DNA of 42,582 nucleotides from NCBI GenBank assembly GCA_964502995.1, contig CAZCZB010000022.1, forward strand, positions 1 to 42,582, given 5' to 3'. The DNA comes from Bin87 sp964502995 (GTDB lineage Bacteria; Chloroflexota; Dehalococcoidia; Lucifugimonadales; UBA3495). Position numbers and translations under genes: made by a program. Each line of letters opens with the position of its first letter. Positions within the stretch are counted from its first letter, which is position 1. Below the pieces are notes generated by a model. The model saw only the letters and a program-made list of their open reading frames with translations. It was not told the origin of the DNA and did no database searches. This document shows positions 8,215 through 14,940 of the stretch, piece by piece.

Positions 8215-8649
8215 TCAGTCGTTGCGACTCGGCAGGGCGACGGTCGCCGTGCCGGGAGTGGTCTGCTGCCCTTCGGGGTTTTCCAGCCAGATGGTGCAGT
8301 CAACCAGGTTTCGCTGGCCTTCCTGGTACACGCGGGTGACGTGTCCCCTGGCGGTGATGGGTTCGTCGGGGTAGTCCATACCGCGATACTGGACCGTGAG
8401 ACGCTGCAGCGCGCCGGCGGGCCCGGCCCATCCGGTTACGTACGCGCCCAGCATGGCGTTTTTCAAGGCGCCGTGAATGATGATGTCCTTCAGGCCGGTG
8501 CTCTGGGCGAAGTTCCTGTCGTAATGGATCTCGTAGAAGTCGCCGGATGCGCCGGCGTACTGCACGAGTTGACGAGGCGTGGGATTTCGCACCTCTACGG
8601 GCAGTTCCATGCCTTCGCTCACATCCTCGAAATAGATTTGTGCGCCCAT
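8215..8649 (-). CDS. MaoC-type hot-dog dehydratase, catalytic half
   Basis: A 144-residue hot-dog protein of the MaoC/(R)-specific enoyl-CoA hydratase family. The hydratase motif is visible as ASGDFYEIHYD with its Asp and His, followed by GLKDIIIHGALKNAMLG. It probably hydrates or dehydrates acyl-CoA thioesters. It follows the other MaoC-like gene by 24 bp, the HadB/HadC or split-MFE2 arrangement in which two hot-dog chains make one active unit. GAGGG lies 6 nt before the ATG. Confidence 0.88.
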   Translation of the reverse strand: MGAQIYFEDVSEGMELPVEVRNPTPRQLVQYAGASGDFYEIHYDRNFAQSTGLKDIIIHGALKNAMLGAYVTGWAGPAGALQRLTVQYRGMDYPDEPITARGHVTRVYQEGQRNLVDCTIWLENPEGQQTTPGTATVALPSRND

Positions 8650-8673
8650 GATTTCCCTCGATTGGTTGGGTGA

Positions 8674-9120
8674 TCAGTAGCGGATCGACGTGCTGGTCTG
8701 GGTGGCCACGACGGCCCCCGACTGGTTGGTGTAGGTGATCTTGATGGTCGCAATGAGCATCTGGCCGATGCTGCCGTTGCGTTCCAGGATGTTTTCAACG
8801 CGGCCGACCGCGGTTATGGTGTCGCCGGGTCGAACGTGATCGAAGTACTCCCAATCGCTTCCCCCGTCCAGCAGACGGTCGAAGGGCGCCTCAAAGGGCA
8901 GTTCCGGGCGGATCCCGCGCATGGCCCTCAGGAAGGTGGGCGGCGCGATTATCCCTCCGGTTTCAGGGAGGCCTGTCGTATAGGCGGGGTTGTCATCTCC
9001 GATCGCCTCGGCGAATCGGGCGATGTGCCCCTGCTCGATGACCATGGAGACCGGCTCACTTTCCACTCCGATGGACTGCTCGCGCATCTCATCGGTAAGC
9101 GTGAACGAATTGGTGGACAA
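8674..9120 (-). CDS. MaoC-like hot-dog dehydratase, N-terminal (non-catalytic) half
   Basis: A 148-residue protein of the MaoC-dehydratase N-terminal type (FAS1-like dehydratase domain). It contains the PVSMVIEQGHIARFAEAIGDDNPAY segment and the IIAPPTFLRAM motif typical of the partner subunit. Start choice: TTG at 9120 with a strong GGAGG 6 nt upstream; no ATG fits as well. It is the first gene of a four-gene operon (this gene, catalytic MaoC, SDR, SDR) behind a near-consensus promoter. It likely pairs with the next gene product to form a 3-hydroxyacyl-CoA dehydratase. Confidence 0.85.
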   Translation of the reverse strand: MSTNSFTLTDEMREQSIGVESEPVSMVIEQGHIARFAEAIGDDNPAYTTGLPETGGIIAPPTFLRAMRGIRPELPFEAPFDRLLDGGSDWEYFDHVRPGDTITAVGRVENILERNGSIGQMLIATIKITYTNQSGAVVATQTSTSIRY

Positions 9121-9162
9121 TGCGGACCTCCAGGTTGGGCGCCTCCTGCGCAGGCGTGAATA

Positions 9163-9180
9163 CTCGTTTCCGGGAACGAG
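9163..9180. promoter_or_regulatory. 18-bp palindrome in the maoC-SDR leader (possible operator)
   Basis: CTCGTTTCCGGGAACGAG has 6-bp arms (CTCGTT/AACGAG) around a CCGG core. It starts just downstream of the expected transcription start (about 9182) and ends 43 nt before the first start codon. Position and symmetry fit a repressor site, for example for a TetR-type acyl-CoA regulator. A hairpin role in the RNA is also possible. Confidence 0.45.
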
Positions 9181-9188
9181 CGCAAGCG

Positions 9189-9217
9189 ATTATGTTACGA
9201 CGCTGTGCCAGTGTCAA
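9189..9217 (-). promoter_or_regulatory. Strong promoter of the maoC-SDR operon
   Basis: On the minus strand a perfect -35 TTGACA (9217-9212) is followed after 17 bp by CATAAT (9194-9189), five of six to consensus. The -35 lies over the stop codon of the upstream small gene. The sequence around the -35 matches that of the etfBA promoter at 13 of 15 positions. Confidence 0.75.
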
Positions 9218-9513
9218 GGAAGCAACGCCGGCAGCAGGTACTCGGTCCAGGGGTCGGTGATCTCATTGTCCCTGATGCTGTCCACCAGTTGTGCGACCGC
9301 GCCGCCGTGGCGCGAGGTCAGTTCATGCGCGGAGGTGTCCGCAGCCAGGGCACTCAGGGCGGCCCGCAACCGGTCAACGTACTCGACGGTTTCGCGCGTC
9401 GCGGATTCCTTGTCCTGCCTCGTCCTGATGCCCTCCAGCTTTTCTATCCAGTCTATTCCCTGCTCCACCTGATTAAAATCGTCATCGCTGGCTTGAGTAG
9501 TAATGGTAGTCAT
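9214..9513 (-). CDS. Small acidic protein of unknown function
   Basis: A 99-residue soluble, acidic, mostly helical protein starting MTTITTQ. A start four codons further upstream (MCCQ) is possible but adds an unlikely cysteine pair. Helical stretches around residues 15-30 and 40-65 (EYVDRLRAALSALAAD) suggest a small helical bundle. No motif is recognised. It sits upstream of the maoC operon but has that operon's promoter at its stop codon, so it is probably transcribed separately. TATAAT on the minus strand near 9541 could be its -10. Confidence 0.6.
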   Translation of the reverse strand: MTTITTQASDDDFNQVEQGIDWIEKLEGIRTRQDKESATRETVEYVDRLRAALSALAADTSAHELTSRHGGAVAQLVDSIRDNEITDPWTEYLLPALLP

Positions 9514-9633
9514 CTGGCAACACACCCCAAATATCGTTGATTATATTAATGGGCGGATTGTAGCATAGACCGCCTTTATCCCGGCCCTCACCGACAATCG
9601 TTCACCCGACAATCGTTCACAAGGACTCTCCAC

Positions 9634-10950
9634 TTGGCGAGCAACCAATCCGCCAGTCGCCGTCAACGACGAGCGCTTCCATCGCGTCGGCGGATAGCCT
9701 TTTGGGTATTGGTCGCCGTGATCCTGCTCGGAGCGCACGATTACCGTCCCGATCATATCGCGGTGGCCATTGCCCCATTTGAGTTCGATCTGCTGACCTG
9801 GGAGTTGGCGAACCTGCCCGACAAGTGGGTGCAACGCCTCAAAAAATATCCGGGCGCCTTCGTCGACAGCAGCCCCGATCCGCTGCGATTCCAGACCCTG
9901 CGGGAGTATTTCGCCAATGGCCGGCGGTTGCGCGAAATCGACCACCTTCTCATCAGACGGCAGGCAACGGGCGCCGGCGCCGATTCCTCCCTGCTCGCCG
10001 AGCAATACACCCTGCGAGGGCGGCAGGAGAGCATCCGACCCGAAATCGAGGAAACCCTGGAATCCGTGGTGGCCGAATCGCTGCAGGAGTTGGGATTCCG
10101 GTCGTGGCAGGGAGTGTTCCCGCCGGTGGATGCGGCACTGACCGGATCGCCGACCGTGCTGGTGTTGTCGCCCCGCGACCGCATCCTGCGCCACGATGGT
10201 GGGGTATTGAATCCCGGGCTGAACACCGAGGACCGGAACCGCATCGAGAGCCATGTGGAATCGACAACCGATTTGTCAGCCCTGGTGGTCAACACCGGCG
10301 GAATCGCGTTTTATCCGTCGATAGTGTCCGAAACCTCAGCCTACGAGTATGCGGTGGAGACGGTGGCCCACGAGTGGATACACCACTGGTTGTGGTGGCG
10401 ACCCCTCGGTCGACGTTATTTCAAGTCAGTAGCCATGACCACCATCAACGAAACGGTGGCAACCATCGCGGCCGCTGAGATCGCCCCGCTGGCGCTGGCC
10501 CGAATCGGCGAAGATCAAGCCAGCCTGGCGAGGCCGCCATCGCACACGCACGGCAACGCCGAACCGCGCCGGCACGCCGAACGTCGGCCCTTCGACTTTC
10601 AGGGCGAAATGCGCGCGACGCGCCTGGAGGTCGATCGCCTGCTGGCAGCCGGCGACGTTGACGGTGCGGAAGCGTACATGGAAGAACGAAGACTCGTGTT
10701 CGTAGAACACGGTTACCCCATCCGCCGGCTGAATCAGGCCTACTTCGCCTTCCACGGAACCTACGGCACCACCGGCGCAGCGGGAGTCAGCGTGATCGCT
10801 GAGCAGGTGTTGGAAATTCGCCGCAACAGTCCGACGCTGCGCGACTTCCTGCTGACCACCGCACAATTCAAGACCGCGGACCAGTTGGCCGATTACGTCA
10901 ACGGAACCGGCCCACAGCCGTTACCGCACCGTCTCCCCGTCAATCAATAG
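9634..10950 (+). CDS. Membrane-anchored HExxH metallopeptidase-like protein
   Basis: A 438-residue protein with a basic N-terminus (residues 1-20) and one hydrophobic segment (about 21-35), so it is probably a membrane-anchored protein with the bulk outside. The zinc motif HEWIHH is at 246-251, and NETVATIAAAEI places Glu273 22 residues beyond HExxH, the spacing of a gluzincin third ligand. The rest is not recognised. The start is TTG with AAGGA 8 nt upstream. It converges on the CinA-like gene with only 10 bp between stops. It is distinct from the peptidase at 4336-6210, sharing only the zinc-site logic. Confidence 0.72.
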   Translation: MASNQSASRRQRRALPSRRRIAFWVLVAVILLGAHDYRPDHIAVAIAPFEFDLLTWELANLPDKWVQRLKKYPGAFVDSSPDPLRFQTLREYFANGRRLREIDHLLIRRQATGAGADSSLLAEQYTLRGRQESIRPEIEETLESVVAESLQELGFRSWQGVFPPVDAALTGSPTVLVLSPRDRILRHDGGVLNPGLNTEDRNRIESHVESTTDLSALVVNTGGIAFYPSIVSETSAYEYAVETVAHEWIHHWLWWRPLGRRYFKSVAMTTINETVATIAAAEIAPLALARIGEDQASLARPPSHTHGNAEPRRHAERRPFDFQGEMRATRLEVDRLLAAGDVDGAEAYMEERRLVFVEHGYPIRRLNQAYFAFHGTYGTTGAAGVSVIAEQVLEIRRNSPTLRDFLLTTAQFKTADQLADYVNGTGPQPLPHRLPVNQ

Positions 10951-10960
10951 GGCAATAGGG

Positions 10961-11446
10961 TTACGCCGATTTGAGGGCTTCCTCCAACAGCGCCAGGGCG
11001 GTGCGGGCGAACACCCACATATTCGCCTCCCGGTCAGGGCTGCCGGTTTCCAACGTTTGCGAACGCTCGACAGGGCCGGCCACGCCGAAACAGGCGTGCC
11101 CGTAGTTGTCGCCATACCGGTTGCCCGTCGGGCCGCTGGCGCCGGTTTCGGCCAACGCCCAGGTGGTTCCCATGATCTCGCGGGAGGTTCGGGCGTTCAG
11201 CAGCGCGTAGTATTCCGTGCTGGCGCGGTGCCCCTCCATCGCGGATTCCGGCACCTGCAGCAGACCCTTCTGCGCCGTGCGCGTGTACACGATGGAGCCA
11301 CCCACGTAGTACGCCGACGCTCCTGGTATCGAAACCAGCGCGGCTGAGATCAACCCGCCGCAAGACGACTCAGACACGGCGATGGTGTCGCCACGTTCTT
11401 TCAGCAGTTCCGCCACCGATGCGGCCAGGTCATTCAATTCTCCCAT
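10961..11446 (-). CDS. CinA C-terminal domain protein (nicotinamide-nucleotide amidase-like)
   Basis: A 161-residue stand-alone CinA C-terminal domain. The family hydrolyses nicotinamide mononucleotide to nicotinic acid mononucleotide (PncC activity) in pyridine nucleotide salvage. Seen here: VSESSCGGLISAAL (usual family form ESCTGG), YYVGGSIVYTRTAQKGLL, and ETGASGPTGNRYGDNYG in place of TGIAGPxGG. Divergence at ESCTGG means amidase activity is not certain. The ATG at 11446 has GGAGG 5 nt upstream and is preferred over the TTG four codons earlier. It is the last gene of the selB-nurA-cinA run. Confidence 0.8.
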   Translation of the reverse strand: MGELNDLAASVAELLKERGDTIAVSESSCGGLISAALVSIPGASAYYVGGSIVYTRTAQKGLLQVPESAMEGHRASTEYYALLNARTSREIMGTTWALAETGASGPTGNRYGDNYGHACFGVAGPVERSQTLETGSPDREANMWVFARTALALLEEALKSA

Positions 11447-11482
11447 GGTGTCCTCCAAAAGTAATGAATCGATTGCCGCGGC

Positions 11483-12709
11483 TCACAGCCAGGGCAACCG
11501 TTTGGACAGTGTTTTCGCCGATTCCCGGGTCGAAAGACCCCTTTGCTCGATGAGTGTCAGCGCCAGTTTCCTGAACTCCTCACGGTCCCTGCCCGATACC
11601 ACCGCCTGCTCGTGGGCCTCCATGATGGCCACCGGGTACCCCAATCCCAACTCGCATTGCCTGGCCAGCATCCCATGACCGAGCGCGAGCAGGTCGGGGT
11701 CCGATGCCACCCAGCCCGGCACTTCCACGCGGGCGATCTCCGTGCCGCTGTTCAGGTAGTAATAGTGGCTCCATTCCCGGCCCAGCGCCAGTCCCACCGC
11801 GAACCGGGACGCCAGCCTGCCGGACTGGTACAACGGCGAACGCTCGCCCGGCTCCAGCAGCGCCTCAAAGATTTCGCGGTCATCGAATCCGGCCGCACTA
11901 TCGCATTGCATGAGGTCGGAACGCCGCGCGCTGCACCGCCGCGTACACTCCGCGTCGTCGCGTCCGCAAAGCGACAGCCGGATTGCTCCCGCGACCTCGG
12001 TGGTCTGCGGCTTTGAGGTGTACGCCACCACCACTACCGGACGCCCAACGGTTGACGCGGCCCTGAGCCGGGCCAGTGCCGGCAGCATTCGGCCCTCGAT
12101 GATATTTTCCCTGACGTATTGCGGGAAACTGCCCCGCTGCAAATCCCAGAAGGCCAGCGTCCCGTCCAGCATCGCCAGCACGGGCAGACCGTCGGGCATC
12201 GATTCCACGGCGTCGGCCAGACGTTCCACTTCGCGCACGGTGCGCAGCGCGCCCAACAGTTCGCCGGCGATCAGCGTCTCGTCCAGCGAGCCATCTTCCG
12301 GACGCAGATACAGATCATCGTCGTTCACCGCCACCGTGGGTTCGCTGAACACGTCGCATCCGTGATTGGCGCCGTAATAAATCGCGCAGCCGCCCAGGTT
12401 GATGAGATGGCACCGCAGCGGCAGGTGCCGGTCAACGTCGATGTGCGAGCCGTCCACGGAAACGGCGACCCAGTCGTCCGGAGCGCCGGCGGGAGTTCGG
12501 TGATCGAGCAACCCTTCGGTTCCCGTGATGGCGGACACGAACGGCCGGCGGCCGGCGGAGGTGGTCCTGTGTTCCGCCTCGGCCGGCGATATGGCCATCG
12601 CGCGGTCCAGCGTGTCCGCAAACCGTTGGCGGCGCGTGCGCCGGGACGTGGCGACACCATCCATGGCAGCCATCAACTGACGCGTCGTTTGCCCGAAATC
12701 CAACGCCAT
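11483..12709 (-). CDS. nurA: NurA-domain nuclease
   Basis: A 408-residue NurA-family protein. NurA is a manganese-dependent 5'-3' nuclease that works with the HerA helicase in DNA end resection in archaea; bacterial homologues are less studied. Metal-site motifs are visible: VSVDGSHID (about residues 85-93) and AMLDGTLAFW (about 178-187). A cysteine cluster, C-x6-C-x3-C-x9-C, lies at about residues 245-267 and may bind zinc or an iron-sulfur centre; I do not know it as a family hallmark. No HerA gene is in the window. The gene is 34 bp after selB and 36 bp before the CinA-like gene, all on one strand. Confidence 0.82.
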   Translation of the reverse strand: MALDFGQTTRQLMAAMDGVATSRRTRRQRFADTLDRAMAISPAEAEHRTTSAGRRPFVSAITGTEGLLDHRTPAGAPDDWVAVSVDGSHIDVDRHLPLRCHLINLGGCAIYYGANHGCDVFSEPTVAVNDDDLYLRPEDGSLDETLIAGELLGALRTVREVERLADAVESMPDGLPVLAMLDGTLAFWDLQRGSFPQYVRENIIEGRMLPALARLRAASTVGRPVVVVAYTSKPQTTEVAGAIRLSLCGRDDAECTRRCSARRSDLMQCDSAAGFDDREIFEALLEPGERSPLYQSGRLASRFAVGLALGREWSHYYYLNSGTEIARVEVPGWVASDPDLLALGHGMLARQCELGLGYPVAIMEAHEQAVVSGRDREEFRKLALTLIEQRGLSTRESAKTLSKRLPWL

Positions 12710-12743
12710 AAATCGGAGACGCCCCCAGCCGTGGCAGCCGGCC

Positions 12744-14609
12744 CTATCTCAGTACCCGGTCGTCGCCCATTCGGCGCGTCACTCGTTGCTGGTCCAGGTA
12801 TTCCAGCAGGGGCAGGACGTACTTTCGGCTGGTGCCGAAAATCTCGCGCACGTCGGCCACCGTCGCGCTGCCGTTTTCCTGAATGTGGCTGACGATTCGC
12901 GCGACCATGTCGTCGTAGGCGTCCGTCGTGAACACCACCGTCTCGTTGACCTTGACCACGTCGCCCTTTTCCTGGAGGTAGCCCAGCAACTCGGGATCGA
13001 CCGGCCGGTCGGTGGGCGGCGCCCAGGGTTCGCCGGCCAGCACCGCCAGGTACTCGGAAACCCGAGCCTGCTGGTCGTCGCTCAATTCCACGCTGTGGTC
13101 CGGGATGCGAACCAGGCCGTCGTCTTCGACAATTATCCCTTCCTCAACGAGACGGACAGCCGCCCTCAGGTACACGGGCTGGGAGACCCCCAGCCGGCTC
13201 CTCAGTTCCTGCGGGGGCGCTCCCCTCCGCAGCGGATACTGGGTGTGGTAAGCCTGCAACACCACCTGGGCCTGGTTGCGAACAATGTCCCAACCGCGTT
13301 GCGAGTACACTACGGCGTCGCCCTGGGCGCCCATCTCGCCCAACTGGACGATATCGCCGGCCTCGGCCAGATCGGCCAGGCGTTCCAGCACTTCCGATTC
13401 GGCCAGGTTGGAACGCTGCGAGAGAGTGCGCAGGTCGCACGGCCCCATCTGATCGGCGATGGTGAAAATCACGTCGTCGCTGGCGCCCGCGTCCAGCATC
13501 GTGAGCCGTTCCAGCACTTCGGGCGCGAAACGGCGGTGCCTGCGGACGGGATTCGGATCCGCCACCTGGCCGCCCCCCAACGTGTCCTCGGAGGATCGCA
13601 ACACGAAGTAATCGCCCTTCACCATGGGCACCGGTTCATCCAGCAGCACTTGCACCCAGCCCGCGCTGCCCGGCTGCAGCCGGTCGGCGTCCAGCAGCCG
13701 CACCCGACCCGTCGTCTCCGTGGTGAACAGATGGAAAGTGATGCCCTCGTTGTGTTTCAAAGCGTGGGGCGCGCCCTTGACCATGCGGAGATTGGCGTCG
13801 AAACGGCGAGTCGGCCGCAGCCAACCGGGATTGGTCAGCACCTCGCCGCGCAGCACTTCGTCCCGCGACACGCCCGAAAGGTTCAACGCCAGGCGGACTC
13901 CCGGTGACGCGGCGTCCATCTTCGACTTGTGGGTTTGCAGGCCGCGGATGCGGGCGCGGGTCCCGGACGGAGCCAACTCCACCTGCTGACCCACGGCAAC
14001 GGAACCGTCGATCAGCGTACCCGTCACCACGGTCCCGAACCCGCTCACGGTGAAACACCGGTCGATTGGCAACCTGGGCCGGCCGAGGTCGCGCCGCGAC
14101 TCCGTATCGTTCAGAATGTCGTCGATGGTGGCCCTCAGTTCGTCCAACCCTGCGCCGGTGTAGGCCGAAACGCCGATCATGCCGCTGCCGGCGAACTCCG
14201 TATCCGCCAGCACGTCCTCGACCTCTGCCTTGACCAACTCGACCAGTTCTTCGTCCACGAGGTCGGTTTTGGTGATCACCACCAACCCCCTGCGTATCTG
14301 CAGCAGGTCAAGGATCGCCAGATGCTCGCGGGTTTGCTGCATCACACTCTCATCGGCGGCGACGACCAGCAACGCCAGGTCGATCGCGCCCACGCCGGCC
14401 AGCATGTTCTTGATGAACCGCTCATGGCCGGGAACGTCAACGATGCTGACTTCCCGGCCGCTGGGCAGCGTCATCCAGGCGAAACCGAGGTCAACGGTCA
14501 TCTCCCGCTCCTTCTCTTCGGGAAGGCGGTCGGGATCAATGTCAGTGAGGGCTTTGACCAGCGTGGATTTGCCGTGGTCAACGTGGCCCGCGGTGCCGAT
14601 TACGTACAT
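12744..14609 (-). CDS. selB: Selenocysteine-specific translation elongation factor SelB
   Basis: A 621-residue GTPase that brings selenocysteyl-tRNA to UGA codons marked by a SECIS hairpin. GTP motifs: GHVDHGKS (about residues 8-15), VDVPGHERF and TKTDLV. EF-Tu-like beta-barrel domains 2 and 3 follow (DRCFTVSGFGTVVTGTLIDG; RRFDANLRM), then winged-helix repeats up to the C-terminus, which ends in a DNA/RNA-binding type segment (REIFGTSRKYVLPLLEYLDQQ). The organism therefore probably makes selenoproteins. selA, selD and selC are not in the window. It heads the selB-nurA-cinA run. Confidence 0.95.
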   Translation of the reverse strand: MYVIGTAGHVDHGKSTLVKALTDIDPDRLPEEKEREMTVDLGFAWMTLPSGREVSIVDVPGHERFIKNMLAGVGAIDLALLVVAADESVMQQTREHLAILDLLQIRRGLVVITKTDLVDEELVELVKAEVEDVLADTEFAGSGMIGVSAYTGAGLDELRATIDDILNDTESRRDLGRPRLPIDRCFTVSGFGTVVTGTLIDGSVAVGQQVELAPSGTRARIRGLQTHKSKMDAASPGVRLALNLSGVSRDEVLRGEVLTNPGWLRPTRRFDANLRMVKGAPHALKHNEGITFHLFTTETTGRVRLLDADRLQPGSAGWVQVLLDEPVPMVKGDYFVLRSSEDTLGGGQVADPNPVRRHRRFAPEVLERLTMLDAGASDDVIFTIADQMGPCDLRTLSQRSNLAESEVLERLADLAEAGDIVQLGEMGAQGDAVVYSQRGWDIVRNQAQVVLQAYHTQYPLRRGAPPQELRSRLGVSQPVYLRAAVRLVEEGIIVEDDGLVRIPDHSVELSDDQQARVSEYLAVLAGEPWAPPTDRPVDPELLGYLQEKGDVVKVNETVVFTTDAYDDMVARIVSHIQENGSATVADVREIFGTSRKYVLPLLEYLDQQRVTRRMGDDRVLR

Positions 14610-14743
14610 GTCCGTTCAACCGTTTGGCGAATCATCCTGGAGTTTATGATATGGCGAAACGATACCACACCGGCGCGGCGCCAGCCACACCGGGAGTGTC
14701 TGCGCACGGGGCAAAAAACAGCCATTCCGACACCCGTATCCTT

Positions 14744-14772
14744 TTGACAGTAAGCACGGTTAGCGGTAGCAT
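14744..14772 (+). promoter_or_regulatory. Promoter of the PEPCK-like gene
   Basis: Perfect -35 TTGACA (14744-14749), 17-bp spacer, then -10 TAGCAT (14767-14772). Transcription would start near 14779, leaving a leader of about 160 nt. The rest of the 331-bp gap between selB and this gene (14610-14940) shows no open frame or obvious RNA gene. Confidence 0.65.
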
Positions 14773-14940
14773 AACCCACTGACATTTTCGGTTGAAACGC
14801 CCGGCACAAATCGTTCGGATTACCATTGCTCCCAACCCCCTCCAAATCCGCAGGTTGCGCCGGAAATCTCGGCCACATTCCAGGTTGCAGCATTTGATTT
14901 GCGGCCGCGCCGTTTCACCCAACCATTCGGGAGACATACT

